Of a DNA stretch of 64,000 bases, positions 8,432 through 17,079 are shown piece after piece (the first letter of the stretch is position 1; each line of letters opens with the position of its first letter). A program made the position numbers and the translations under genes. The stretch is taken from contig NZ_JNCA01000016.1 of assembly GCF_000695795.1 (NCBI RefSeq), positions 62,001 through 126,000 of the forward strand, written 5' to 3'. The stretch is from Flavobacterium seoulense (GTDB lineage Bacteria; Bacteroidota; Bacteroidia; Flavobacteriales; Flavobacteriaceae). The notes beneath the pieces are model-generated. The model ran no database searches. It had not been told where the DNA came from and worked only from the letters and a program-made list of their open reading frames with translations.

Positions 8432-8779
8432 ATGACAACTAGCAAAAAGTATAAAATTGAAGTTCGTCTTTGGATTGAAGAGACTGAAGGTCCTTTTTTA
8501 GGTATTGGTAAAATCTGGCTACTCGAAAACATTCGCAAAACAGGTTCGATTACTAATGCTGCCAAAGAAATGAAAATGGCTTACCGCCAAGCCTGGCAAT
8601 TAGTGGAAGAAATGAACCAACGTGCCGAAAGTCCGCTAGTCGAAAAACTCCTTGGTGGAAAAGGCGGAGGTGGTGCCCGATTGACTGAAGCTGGAGAAAA
8701 AGCCATTGCCACTTTTTACGAAATCGAAAAACGCATTAAAGATTTTGCTGAAAAAGAAACTCGAAATCTAAAGTTCTAG
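8432..8779 (+). CDS. ModE-like winged-helix regulator without Mop domains
   Basis: DNA-binding regulator of 115 residues corresponding to the N-terminal half of ModE: the strand 'YKIEVRLWIEETEGPFLGIGKIWLLENIRKTGSI' type region, a helix-turn-helix around AAKEMKMAYRQAWQLVEEMN, and the glycine-rich wing GGKGGGGARLTEAG. The C-terminal molybdate-binding Mop domains of E. coli ModE are absent; a separate di-Mop gene lies 2.5 kb downstream. I chose ATG 8432, because an in-frame TTG at 8405 lies inside the -7 box TATGTTTG (8400-8407). It precedes the porin-modA-mop-modBC genes in the same direction, so control of molybdate uptake is likely. Whether it senses molybdate directly is unknown. Confidence 0.85.
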   Translation: MTTSKKYKIEVRLWIEETEGPFLGIGKIWLLENIRKTGSITNAAKEMKMAYRQAWQLVEEMNQRAESPLVEKLLGGKGGGGARLTEAGEKAIATFYEIEKRIKDFAEKETRNLKF

Positions 8780-8896
8780 CTTTTTTATTTAGCAGTATTC
8801 ATTTTAAAACATATAGAAAAAAACCAACAACTATTATTGATAAATTGAGCCATAATCAGTTGAAATACATAAAGTAAAATAACTAAAAAAACAGAC

Positions 8897-8904
8897 TATA
8901 TTTG
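8897..8904 (+). promoter_or_regulatory. -7 box for the molybdate transport genes
   Basis: TATATTTG fits TAnnTTTG and would start a leader of about 75 nt before the porin ATG at 8986. No TTG at proper spacing was found. Confidence 0.55.
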
Positions 8905-8923
8905 CAAAAAATTAAATGCTTGA

Positions 8924-8965
8924 AAATGATTGTCTTTCTAAACTAGTTTAAAAAGACAATCATTT
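8924..8965. promoter_or_regulatory. 42-bp near-perfect palindrome in the porin leader
   Basis: Arms 8924-8937 (AAATGATTGTCTTT) and 8952-8965 are perfect complements. The centre contains the palindrome AAACTAGTTT (8940-8949), so the whole 42 bp is symmetric except for one base pair (8938/8951). It lies between the -7 box and the start codon. It could be a dimer operator or an mRNA hairpin; no T-tract follows, so a plain terminator is unlikely. Confidence 0.8.
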
Positions 8966-8985
8966 CATAATGGTCACTTATTCTG

Positions 8986-10380
8986 ATGAAAAAAACTAAA
9001 AATACGTTTTATACCCTTGTAATTACAATGCTTACTTTATTTTCCAGTAGTTCGCTATTGGCACAAATAGACAGCAACCTTACCCAATTATTACTCGAAA
9101 AAAAGATCATTACGCAACGTGAAGCGGATTCTTTAAGTGTTTTAAATGTTTTTAAACAAAAAGTAAATTCAGAAAACAAAAACTTTTCGATTGGATTAGA
9201 ATTCAGGCCCCGAGCAGAATATCGGGATGGTTACAGAGAATTAAGAACCAGTGAAAACAAAGCGGCTTTTTTTGGAACACACAGAAGTAGATTGTATTTT
9301 AATTATAGCCAGCCCAAATTCAAATTCCACACTTCTATTCAGGACATTCGCGTGTGGGGACAATACGGTCAAACATCAACGGCTGGTTCTTTAAATGTGT
9401 TTGAAGCCTATGCCGAAACTTCTATTTCTGGTGCTTTTTCAGTAAAATTAGGACGACAAAAAATAGAATTAGACAATGGTAGACTTTTCTCAGCAGCCAA
9501 CTGGAGTCAGGCTGGAAGAGCTCATGATGCAGTAAATATTATTTTCAACAGTAACAGCATTCATTCGGAACTTATAGGTTCTTTCAATCAAACTTCAGAA
9601 CGTATTTTTGATACTGAATTTTCTCCCACCACTTTTACTAATTATAAATTACTAAATATACATTATCTAAAAGCCAGACTGAACGAACATTTTTCGCTAA
9701 CCACCATCAATGCTGTCGATGGCTACCAGAGTAAAACTTACAGCGGAACTATGTACGCCAGAGCAACCACAGGTGGACGTTTAGAGTATGAAAGAGGTAA
9801 CTTGTATGCAACTGTTAGTGGTTATTATCAATTTGGGCAATTGCAAACCCGAGAACATATTTCGGCTTATTATTTTCAGCCCGAAATTCAACTTCGAACA
9901 AACAAATTAACAACTCGTTTAGGTGGCGAATTCATCAGCGGTGAAAACACCGAAAAAGCAAGTGATATCTCTAAATCATTTGTTCCATTATATGGTGTAG
10001 CCTGGCGATTTATGGGAAATATGGATTATTTTACTTCGTTTCCTAATGATGTCAAAAAAGGAGGTTTGTTCAATCCCTATTTATTTTTTCTTTACCAATG
10101 GAATAAAAAACTAGCTGTTCGTTCTGATTTTCATTTATTCTATTTAGGAAACAAAATAAAAAACGATTTAGGCAATACAATTAATCCTTATTTAGGTTTC
10201 GAAAATGATTTGTCCCTAAAATACAAATACAATGATTTCACCAGCATTGATTTTGGATTCTCCTATATGGCTGCCGAAAAAAGTATGGAAACACTAAAAA
10301 ACGGAAGCAGTTCGATTGTTCCTATCTGGAGTTATGTCATGATCACTTTCAAACCCGATTTATTTAATTTTTCCAAATAA
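8986..10380 (+). CDS. Outer-membrane porin, alginate-export-like, in the molybdate locus
   Basis: Predicted 464-residue outer-membrane beta-barrel. It has a signal peptide (about 1-26, ending LLAQ), then a short 'LLLEKKIITQREADSL' helix seen at the start of some Bacteroidota porins. Alternating hydrophobic strands follow, with motifs such as KLGRQKIELDNGRLFS and 'PLYGVAWRFMGNMDYFTSF', which I recognise from the alginate_exp family. It lies 17 nt upstream of modA, downstream of the ModE-like regulator and the 42-bp palindrome. The context suggests a channel for molybdate or a related oxyanion; that substrate is an inference. Members of this family elsewhere are linked to uronate polymers or nitrate/nitrite-type loci, so other anions are possible. 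Confidence 0.75.
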   Translation: MKKTKNTFYTLVITMLTLFSSSSLLAQIDSNLTQLLLEKKIITQREADSLSVLNVFKQKVNSENKNFSIGLEFRPRAEYRDGYRELRTSENKAAFFGTHRSRLYFNYSQPKFKFHTSIQDIRVWGQYGQTSTAGSLNVFEAYAETSISGAFSVKLGRQKIELDNGRLFSAANWSQAGRAHDAVNIIFNSNSIHSELIGSFNQTSERIFDTEFSPTTFTNYKLLNIHYLKARLNEHFSLTTINAVDGYQSKTYSGTMYARATTGGRLEYERGNLYATVSGYYQFGQLQTREHISAYYFQPEIQLRTNKLTTRLGGEFISGENTEKASDISKSFVPLYGVAWRFMGNMDYFTSFPNDVKKGGLFNPYLFFLYQWNKKLAVRSDFHLFYLGNKIKNDLGNTINPYLGFENDLSLKYKYNDFTSIDFGFSYMAAEKSMETLKNGSSSIVPIWSYVMITFKPDLFNFSK

Positions 10381-10397
10381 CAACTACTATACATTCG

Positions 10398-11159
10398 ATG
10401 CTAAAAAATATAAAATCCTTATTATTCTTTCTTGTACTCTTAAGTTCAACCACTTTTTTTGCTCAGGAAAAAACAATGATTGTTGTTGCTGCCAATATGA
10501 AAACAGCGATGGATTCGATTGCTAAAACTTACAAGCAAAAATATCCTGCTGATAATATCCAGATTTCGTACGGAGCTTCGGGGAAATTTTATGAGCAAAT
10601 TGCTAATGGAGCGCCATTTGATGTGTTTTTCTCTGCCGATATGGGTTTCCCAACCAAGTTAAAAGAAACCCGTTTTGCCATTTCAACTGTAAAATTATAT
10701 GCCATTGGCCGACTTGCTATCTGGAGTAAAAAAATAGATCCGAACATTCAAAAAATGAATTCATTATTGGATCCAAAAGTGAAGAAAATTTCGATTGCTA
10801 ATCCTATCACGGCGCCTTACGGAGCAAAAGCGCTAGAAAGTTTACGCCGAAATAAAATTTACAACAGCGTAAAAACCAATCTGGTTTTTGGCGAAAACAT
10901 CGCACAAACTGCACAATTTGTTGCTTTTGGTGCTGCCGATATTGGGATTATTGCCTTATCTGATGCTTTGTCTCCGGCAATGAAAAAAGAACGAGGTAAA
11001 TATTATGTGATTCCGCAGGAAAATCATGCTCCGTTAGAACAAGGTTGTGTGATTTTAAAACACGGTAAAGGAAATGCAACTGCTTTAAAATTTTATGATT
11101 ATATTTCATCGGATAAAGCAAAAGCAATTTTAAAATATTACGGCTATTCTCAAAAATAA
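10398..11159 (+). CDS. modA: Molybdate ABC transporter substrate-binding protein
   Basis: Periplasmic binding protein that delivers molybdate or tungstate to ModBC. The 253 residues begin with a signal peptide (about 1-22, ending FFAQ). Next come the ModA opening 'MIVVAANMKTAMDSIAKTY', SYGASGKFYEQI with ligand-binding serine, GAPFDVFFSAD, and the C-terminal 'AAFVAFGAADIGIIALSDA' type segment. There is no lipobox cysteine, so it should be soluble. It follows the porin gene by 17 nt. A 19-bp inverted repeat (11199-11264) separates it from the mop-modB-modC part, which may reduce read-through. Confidence 0.93.
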   Translation: MLKNIKSLLFFLVLLSSTTFFAQEKTMIVVAANMKTAMDSIAKTYKQKYPADNIQISYGASGKFYEQIANGAPFDVFFSADMGFPTKLKETRFAISTVKLYAIGRLAIWSKKIDPNIQKMNSLLDPKVKKISIANPITAPYGAKALESLRRNKIYNSVKTNLVFGENIAQTAQFVAFGAADIGIIALSDALSPAMKKERGKYYVIPQENHAPLEQGCVILKHGKGNATALKFYDYISSDKAKAILKYYGYSQK

Positions 11160-11198
11160 TTTTTTTGGGTTTTATTGGAAATATATGAAACTTTTTTT

Positions 11199-11264
11199 AC
11201 CATTAAGTTAGTGAAGAAAATTTAGGCTTACAGTACTCTTAAATCTCTTCACTAACTTAATGGT
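11199..11264. repeat. Inverted repeat after modA (TTAATGGT family)
   Basis: Perfect 19-bp arms at 11199-11217 and 11246-11264 (ACCATTAAGTTAGTGAAGA and its complement) with a 28-nt loop. A related right half (CTTAAATCTCTTAACAGCTTAATGGTTTTA) occurs at 26941-26970. It may be a transcription attenuator or an interspersed palindromic repeat. Confidence 0.7.
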
Positions 11265-11339
11265 TTAAATCTTTTTCTTTCACACAATTACCAGTAAAAT
11301 CGTTTTTTTTAAACATGTTAAGCCCATACAATCAACAAA

Positions 11340-11744
11340 ATGAACCTATTAGAAGGCAAAATATCCGAAATAAAAACTGAAGGCTCTTTGTCCCTAGTAA
11401 AAGTGATGGTGCAAAATTGCCCGATTACTTCTATTGTAATTGACACGCCCGAAAGTGCTGGATATTTAGCTATTGGAAACAGCGTAAAAATTCTATTCAA
11501 AGAAACTGAAGTGGTTCTGGCGAAAGCATTTTCGGGAACAATCAGTCTTCAAAATAAATTAGATTGCAGCGTTCATTCTTTCGAAAAAGGAAAGTTGCTT
11601 TGCAAAATCATTTTAAAATTTCAAAATACCAGAATAGCTTCGGTTATTACCCGAAATGCTTTTGACCAACTCGACATTCAGGAAAACGATTTGGTACAGG
11701 CGATGATAAAAACAAATGAAATAAGTTTGGCTACTCATGATTGA
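11340..11744 (+). CDS. Di-Mop (molbindin/ModG-like) molybdate-binding protein
   Basis: Small 134-residue cytoplasmic protein consisting of two Mop (TOBE-type) domains of about 65 residues. The first opens with 'NLLEGKISEIKTEGSLSLVKV' and the second with 'KAFSGTISLQNKLDCSVHSFE'. Proteins of this design (ModG, molbindins) bind several molybdate ions and act in storage or sensing. It overlaps the modB start by 8 nt, so it is translated with the permease. Because the ModE-like protein of this locus lacks Mop domains, this protein could supply the molybdate-sensing part in trans; that is inference. Confidence 0.85.
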   Translation: MNLLEGKISEIKTEGSLSLVKVMVQNCPITSIVIDTPESAGYLAIGNSVKILFKETEVVLAKAFSGTISLQNKLDCSVHSFEKGKLLCKIILKFQNTRIASVITRNAFDQLDIQENDLVQAMIKTNEISLATHD

Positions 11745-12414
11745 TTTCGAACCCATATATCTCACGCTAAAACTAGCATTTTGTACCACAACAATATTGT
11801 TAGTACTCAGTTTACCTCTGGCGTATTGGTTAACTTACAGTAAGTGGAAAGCAAAAGTAATTATCGAAGCCGTAGTGAGTTTGCCACTGGTTTTACCTCC
11901 ATCAGTTTTAGGGTTTTATCTATTATTAGCTTTTAGTCCCGAAAATGCTTTTGGAAAATTTCTCGATCAGTATTTTGACATTCGCCTGGTTTTTACGTTT
12001 CCGGGATTAGTCATTGCATCGGTTTTATACAGTTTGCCTTTTATGGTGCAGCCCATTCAAAATGGCTTTAAATCGCTTTCAAAATCACTAATTGAAGCTT
12101 CTTTTTTGTTAGGAAAAAGCAAAATCGAAACTTTTTTTAAAATTTTGATTCCCAATATTAAAAAAGCCATTCTTACTGGAATTGTATTAACATTTGCCCA
12201 TACTATTGGTGAATTTGGAGTAATTTTAATGGTGGGCGGAAGTATTCCCAGCGAAACCAAAGTCGTTTCGATAGCTATTTATGACGAAGTGCAGGCTATG
12301 AATTACCACAATGCTAATGTGTATGCAGGCATTTTATTTGCCTTTGCTTTTATAGTGCTTTTGTGTGTTTACAGTATTAATCATCGTTTTAGTAAAACCA
12401 ATTTATTGCAATGA
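11737..12414 (+). CDS. modB: Molybdate ABC transporter permease
   Basis: Inner-membrane permease of the molybdate importer; 225 residues with about five membrane spans. The EAA-loop segment in the second half (about 128-160, 'EASFLLGKSKIETFFKILIPNIKKAILTG') contacts the ATPase. The HTIGEFGVILMVGGSIP block is strongly typical of ModB. Its start overlaps the di-Mop gene by 8 nt and its stop overlaps modC by 4 nt (ATGA), indicating translational coupling. Confidence 0.95.
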   Translation: MIDFEPIYLTLKLAFCTTTILLVLSLPLAYWLTYSKWKAKVIIEAVVSLPLVLPPSVLGFYLLLAFSPENAFGKFLDQYFDIRLVFTFPGLVIASVLYSLPFMVQPIQNGFKSLSKSLIEASFLLGKSKIETFFKILIPNIKKAILTGIVLTFAHTIGEFGVILMVGGSIPSETKVVSIAIYDEVQAMNYHNANVYAGILFAFAFIVLLCVYSINHRFSKTNLLQ

Positions 12415-13286
12415 TTACTCTAAAAATCCAAAAGAAACTCCAGTCAGCATCGGGCGAAATTCTTTTAGATCTTGATTTCGAAATCAAAGAAAATGAATTT
12501 GTGACCTTATACGGCGCATCAGGTTCAGGAAAAACAACTACTTTAAGAATACTTTCGGGTTTATCAGAAACTGATCAGGGAAAAATCACAGTAGATAATT
12601 CAACCTGGCTTGATACTGATAAAAAAATCCTTCTTGCTCCGCAAAAACGAAAAATTGCCTATGTTTTTCAGGATTATGCTCTGTTTCCAAATATGAGCGT
12701 AAGAGAAAATCTAAAATATGCACTCGAAAAAGGACAGGATCAATCCATTATCGAAGAATTACTAGAATTAATGGAACTCACTCAATTGCAACATCAAAAA
12801 CCGGCGCAATTATCAGGCGGACAAAAACAAAGAGTGGCGCTGGCAAGAGCCTTGGTACAAAAACCTCAAATTTTATTACTGGACGAACCCTTATCGGCAG
12901 TGGATAACGAAATGCGTGTCAAACTACAGGATTACATTATTCAGGCACATCGAAAATACAAGCTTACCACTATTTTAGTCAGTCATGATATTGCCGAAAT
13001 TTATAAAATGTCAGACAAAGTGATTGTATTGGAAAACGGAAAAATAAGCAAACATGGAACTGCAAATGAGGTTTTTTCGAGCCGCTTAGTAAGCGGTAAA
13101 TTTCAATTTGTGGGCGAAATTTTAAAAATCGAAAAAGAGAATTTCATTTACATCGTAGCTGTTTTAATTGGCAATAATGTGGTTAAAATAATTGCAATGG
13201 AAGAAGGAATTCAGAATCTAAACATTGGCAACAAAGTATTAATTGCTTCAAAAGCTTTCAATCCTATCCTTACAAAAATCGATTAA
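12411..13286 (+). CDS. modC: Molybdate ABC transporter ATPase
   Basis: ATPase of the molybdate importer, 291 residues. Walker A is GASGSGKTT at 35-43, the signature LSGGQKQRV is near 134-142, and Walker B is ILLLDEPLSAVD, followed by the switch His in LVSHD. Beyond about 225 there is only a short tail with one Mop-like unit ('VGEILKIEKENFIYIVAVLIG'), shorter than the double C-terminal domain of E. coli ModC (about 350 residues). It overlaps modB by 4 nt and ends the operon. No strong terminator is seen before ftsX. Confidence 0.94.
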   Translation: MITLKIQKKLQSASGEILLDLDFEIKENEFVTLYGASGSGKTTTLRILSGLSETDQGKITVDNSTWLDTDKKILLAPQKRKIAYVFQDYALFPNMSVRENLKYALEKGQDQSIIEELLELMELTQLQHQKPAQLSGGQKQRVALARALVQKPQILLLDEPLSAVDNEMRVKLQDYIIQAHRKYKLTTILVSHDIAEIYKMSDKVIVLENGKISKHGTANEVFSSRLVSGKFQFVGEILKIEKENFIYIVAVLIGNNVVKIIAMEEGIQNLNIGNKVLIASKAFNPILTKID

Positions 13287-13392
13287 TCTTTTTAAAAGTA
13301 CTGTTTTATAGTACGAAAGTTAAAACTTTGACCGTTATTAACTTCATATAAAGAAATTCTTTATTATTTTTACCCCATAATTAAAATAAACT

Positions 13393-14268
13393 ATGAGTTC
13401 TTCATTTGATAAGTTTCAAAAACGCAGGTTAATTTCCTCTTATTTTTCGGTAGTTTTAAGTATCTTCTTAGTTTTATTTTTGCTGGGAACACTAGGGCTT
13501 TTTATTATTAATTCGAATAAATTAGCGAATGATTTTAAAGAAAAAATCGCCATGACTGTTTTCTTTAAAAATGAAGCCAATGATACGATTCTGAAACAAT
13601 TTGGAACCGAAATAAAAAAAGCACCTTATGCAAGATCAATTTCTTATGTAAGTAAAGAAGCTGCTGCCAAACAACATACGGATATTATTGGTGAAGATTT
13701 CCTGACTTTCCTTGGCGAAAATCCGTTACAAAACTCTTATGATATCCATATCAAAGCGGCTTATGTAGAAAAAGACAGCGTAGCTAAAATTGAACAGGAT
13801 TTACGTAAAAACGAAATGATTTCGGATATTGTTTATGACAAACAATTAGTCAATATGGTTAACGATAACATCAACAAAGTAAGTATGTGGATCTTAATTA
13901 TCAGCGGATTCCTGACCTTTATTGCTGTATTATTGATTAATAGTTCGCTTCGTTTATCTATTTATTCTAACCGTTTTATCATTAAAACCATGCAAATGGT
14001 AGGTGCGACCAAATCGTTTATCAGAAAACCATTTGTGATGCGAAGCGTAAAACTAGGAATGCTTGGAGCTGCACTAGCGATTTTAGCATTAATCGGACTT
14101 TTGTCTTACATCAATGCTAATTTCCCTGATTTAGGAATTCTGGAAGATAAAATACTTATTGTATTAGTTTTTGCTGCTGTTTTTGGATTTGGTGTTTTTA
14201 TTCCTTGGATTAGCACACACTTTGCAACACAACGTTTCTTAAATCTAAGAACTGACGATCTTTATTAA
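13393..14268 (+). CDS. ftsX: Cell division protein FtsX
   Basis: Permease-like partner of FtsE that couples the divisome to peptidoglycan hydrolases. The 291 residues have a cytoplasmic N-terminus, one membrane span at about 18-42, an extracytoplasmic domain ('KIAMTVFFKNEANDTI' to about 165) and three further spans, with the FtsX block LRLSIYSNRFIIKTMQMVGA after the second span. ftsE is not in the window. Here ftsX heads the run DUF3098-uppP-truB, a flavobacterial arrangement that ties division to undecaprenyl-phosphate recycling. Confidence 0.93.
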   Translation: MSSSFDKFQKRRLISSYFSVVLSIFLVLFLLGTLGLFIINSNKLANDFKEKIAMTVFFKNEANDTILKQFGTEIKKAPYARSISYVSKEAAAKQHTDIIGEDFLTFLGENPLQNSYDIHIKAAYVEKDSVAKIEQDLRKNEMISDIVYDKQLVNMVNDNINKVSMWILIISGFLTFIAVLLINSSLRLSIYSNRFIIKTMQMVGATKSFIRKPFVMRSVKLGMLGAALAILALIGLLSYINANFPDLGILEDKILIVLVFAAVFGFGVFIPWISTHFATQRFLNLRTDDLY

Positions 14269-14321
14269 TCTAAGAATTCAGATTGCAGATTTTAGATTGC
14301 AGAATTAAAAATATAAAAAAC

Positions 14322-14555
14322 ATGAAAGACGATAAACAAGAATTCTTATTCGATAAAATCAATTATAAAATTCTATTAATTGGAATTGGGGTAATTGCAC
14401 TTGGATTTATACTAATGTCAGGCGGAGGCAGTGATGATCCTAAAGTCTATAGCGATGCTATTTTTGATTTCAGAAGAATCCGATTAGCTCCTACAACGGT
14501 TTTAATTGGTTTCGGAATTACCGTTTATGCTATTCTTAAAAATCCTAAAAAATAG
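14322..14555 (+). CDS. DUF3098 small membrane protein
   Basis: Protein of 77 residues with two membrane spans (about 14-35 and 55-72) joined by a short loop with the 'GGGSDDPKVYSDAIFDFRRIRLAP' type sequence, typical of DUF3098. I chose ATG 14322; the in-frame TTG at 14283 lies in a wandering repeat (CAGATTGCAGATTTTAGATT words) and would add no conserved sequence. It sits between ftsX and uppP in the same direction. Function unknown; an envelope or division role is suggested only by position. Confidence 0.85.
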   Translation: MKDDKQEFLFDKINYKILLIGIGVIALGFILMSGGGSDDPKVYSDAIFDFRRIRLAPTTVLIGFGITVYAILKNPKK

Positions 14556-14629
14556 TTTGCAGTGTTCAGAATGCAGTTTTCAGTTGGTAAAATTGAAACT
14601 AAAATCTACACTCTAAAATCAGAAATAAA

Positions 14630-15427
14630 ATGAACACATTACAGGCTATTGTTCTGGCAATTATTGAAGGAATTACTGAATTTCTACCTGTTTCTTCTAC
14701 AGGCCACATGATTATCGCTTCTTCTTTTTACGGAATAGCACAAGACGATTTCACCAAACTTTTTACTATTGTAATTCAGCTGGGAGCAATTCTATCAGTT
14801 GTTATTTTATATTTCAAACGTTTCTTTCAAACTTTCGATTTTTACTTTAAACTTTTGGTTGCTTTTATTCCAGCCGTAGTTTTAGGATTATTATTGAGTG
14901 ATATTATTGATGATTTATTAGAAAATCCCGTTACAGTTGCGGTTTCTCTTTTAATAGGAGGTTTGATTTTATTGAAAGTTGACGAATGGTTTAACAATCC
15001 AAATTCAGCCGAAAACTCACAAGAAATCACTTACTTACAAGCCTTAAAAATTGGATTATTCCAATGTTTAGCAATGATTCCAGGAGTTTCCCGAAGCGGT
15101 GCCAGCATTGTAGGTGGAATGTCTCAAAAACTAACCCGAACAACTGCTGCTGAATTTTCATTTTTTCTTGCAGTTCCAACAATGTTAGGCGCGACTGCAA
15201 AAAAATGCTACGATTATTACAAAGCAGGTTTCGAATTATCTCAGGATCAGACTAATTTACTAATCATTGGAAACGTAGTTGCTTTTATTGTGGCACTTTT
15301 AGCCATTAAAACTTTCATTGGATTTTTGACTAAAAATGGTTTTAAAGTTTTTGGTTATTACCGAATCATTGCCGGAATCATTTTATTACTGATTCATTTT
15401 TTCATTCACCCGCTTAGCATTATATAA
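14630..15427 (+). CDS. uppP: Undecaprenyl-diphosphatase
   Basis: Removes a phosphate from undecaprenyl pyrophosphate to recycle the lipid carrier for cell-wall synthesis; it can confer bacitracin tolerance. The 265-residue polytopic membrane protein has both signatures: [17 protein letters not shown] (about 13-29) with the catalytic Glu, and [13 protein letters not shown] (about 155-167). Its TAA stop shares one base with the truB start (TAATG), so the two are translationally coupled. Confidence 0.96.
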   Translation: MNTLQAIVLAIIEGITEFLPVSSTGHMIIASSFYGIAQDDFTKLFTIVIQLGAILSVVILYFKRFFQTFDFYFKLLVAFIPAVVLGLLLSDIIDDLLENPVTVAVSLLIGGLILLKVDEWFNNPNSAENSQEITYLQALKIGLFQCLAMIPGVSRSGASIVGGMSQKLTRTTAAEFSFFLAVPTMLGATAKKCYDYYKAGFELSQDQTNLLIIGNVVAFIVALLAIKTFIGFLTKNGFKVFGYYRIIAGIILLLIHFFIHPLSII

Positions 15428-16128
15428 TGACACCCGAAGAATACCTGGAAGGACAAGTTTTACTAATAGACAAACCGTTGAAATGGAGTTCGTTTCAGGC
15501 AGTCAATAAATTAAAATACCTTTTAATTAATAAAGTTGGACTTCCTAAAAAATTCAAAATTGGTCATGCCGGAACTTTAGATCCGCTGGCAACGGGATTG
15601 TTATTAATTTGCACCGGAAAATTCACCAAAAAAATTGCCGAACTTCAGGGTCAGGCCAAAGAATATACAGGAACGTTTTACATTGGAGCTACTACTCCAT
15701 CCTATGATTTAGAAACGGAAATCGATGCCACTTTTCCAACTGAACATATTGATGAAGCTCTAATTCATGAAACTGTAAAAAAGTTTTTAGGCGAAATAGA
15801 TCAAAAACCACCTATTTTTTCTGCTATAAAAAAAGACGGTGTACGTTTATACGAACACGCCCGTGCAGGCGAAGAAGTAGAAATTGCGAGCAGAAAAACT
15901 ACCATTCACGAATTTGAAATTACCCGAATTGCACTTCCTGAAATCGATTTTAGAGTAGTTTGCAGCAAAGGAACTTACATCCGTTCGCTAGCCTACGATT
16001 TTGGAAAAGCCATGAATTCAGGTTCGCACTTAACGGTTTTACGCCGAACAAAAATTGGCGATTTCGATGTAAAAAACGCTATTGATGTTACGCTTTTTGA
16101 GGAGTCTTTAGGATTAGATTCTAACTAA
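15427..16128 (+). CDS. truB: tRNA pseudouridine(55) synthase
   Basis: Isomerises U55 in the T-loop of tRNAs. The 233 residues show the N-terminal 'LLIDKPLKWSSF' strand, the catalytic GHAGTLDPLATGLL (about 46-59, with the nucleophilic Asp) and the CSKGTYIRSLAYDFG block. It is shorter than E. coli TruB (about 314) because the C-terminal PUA extension is absent, as in many Bacteroidota. The start overlaps the uppP stop by one base. Confidence 0.95.
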   Translation: MTPEEYLEGQVLLIDKPLKWSSFQAVNKLKYLLINKVGLPKKFKIGHAGTLDPLATGLLLICTGKFTKKIAELQGQAKEYTGTFYIGATTPSYDLETEIDATFPTEHIDEALIHETVKKFLGEIDQKPPIFSAIKKDGVRLYEHARAGEEVEIASRKTTIHEFEITRIALPEIDFRVVCSKGTYIRSLAYDFGKAMNSGSHLTVLRRTKIGDFDVKNAIDVTLFEESLGLDSN

Positions 16129-16227
16129 TTACTGGTTTTAAAACTAAGGTTGTAATATCAAAATTCGTAAACCAAAACAAAATTTATAAATTTTAAGTCG
16201 TGCTATTTCAGGAAAAAAGAATATCCC

Positions 16228-16235
16228 TATATTTG
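16228..16235 (+). promoter_or_regulatory. -7 box for pyrH
   Basis: TATATTTG, a full match to TAnnTTTG, 22 nt before the pyrH start codon. It suggests pyrH-frr has its own promoter rather than relying on the uppP-truB transcript. Confidence 0.55.
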
Positions 16236-16257
16236 CACCAATCAACGAAACAAAGAC

Positions 16258-16965
16258 ATGAAATACAAAAGAATTCTTCTAAAATTAAGCGGTGAGGCTT
16301 TAATGGGAGACCGTCAATATGGAATAGATCCTGTAAGATTAGCTGAATATGCTGAAGAAATCAAAAAAGTTCACGACAAAGGAGTAGAAATCGCTATCGT
16401 TATTGGTGGAGGAAACATCTTTAGAGGAGTTTCGGGAGCAAGCAACGGCATGGACAGAGTACAGGGAGATTACATGGGAATGCTTGCTACTGTTATCAAC
16501 GGAATGGCTTTACAAGGTGCGCTGGAAGAAAAAGGAATGAAAACACGTTTGCAAACAGCCCTAAAAATGGAATCTATTGCAGAACCATATATTAAAAGAA
16601 GAGCCGATCGTCACCTTGAAAAAGGAAGAATTGTAATCTTTGGAGCCGGAACCGGAAATCCTTATTTTACAACTGATACAGCAGCTGTTTTACGTGGAAT
16701 CGAAATCAATGCCGACGTAATCCTAAAAGGAACCCGCGTTGACGGTGTTTACGATTCAGATCCTGAAAAAAATGCTTCGGCAGTAAAATTTGACTTTATT
16801 TCATTTGATGATGTAATCAAAAAAGGTTTAAATGTAATGGACACTACCGCATTTACATTAAGCCAGGAAAACAAATTACCAATCCTTATTTTTGACATGA
16901 ATAAAAGCGGAAATCTGGAAAAAATCTGCGATGGCGAAAACGTAGGAACTGTAGTAAATATATAG
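16258..16965 (+). CDS. pyrH: UMP kinase
   Basis: Phosphorylates UMP to UDP, committing pyrimidines to nucleic acids. The 235 residues of this amino-acid-kinase fold protein show KLSGEALMG at the N-terminus, GGGNIFRG (about 46-53), [13 protein letters not shown] (about 133-145), and the '[16 protein letters not shown]' segment. A TATATTTG -7 box precedes it. The pyrH-frr order is widely conserved in bacteria, although here a 114-nt repeat-bearing gap separates the two. Confidence 0.97.
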   Translation: MKYKRILLKLSGEALMGDRQYGIDPVRLAEYAEEIKKVHDKGVEIAIVIGGGNIFRGVSGASNGMDRVQGDYMGMLATVINGMALQGALEEKGMKTRLQTALKMESIAEPYIKRRADRHLEKGRIVIFGAGTGNPYFTTDTAAVLRGIEINADVILKGTRVDGVYDSDPEKNASAVKFDFISFDDVIKKGLNVMDTTAFTLSQENKLPILIFDMNKSGNLEKICDGENVGTVVNI

Positions 16966-17079
16966 TTTATGGTTTTGAGTTTATTGTTTATAGTTCAGTA
17001 ATATTCCGAAAGACAACATCTGAATCAGAACAATAAAACAACAGCAAACTATAAACAACAAACTATAAACATTAAAGAA
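16966..17079. repeat. GTTTATAGTT/AACTATAAAC word repeats between pyrH and frr
   Basis: This 114-bp gap contains GTTTATTGTTTATAGTT on one side and two copies of AACTATAAAC on the other, giving imperfect inverted repeats able to pair around the centre. No gene is seen. Confidence 0.6.

Noticed and set aside
8780..8985. Molybdenum cofactor riboswitch before the molybdate genes
   Set aside because: The leader shows one simple palindrome and no multi-helix Moco RNA pattern that I recognise.
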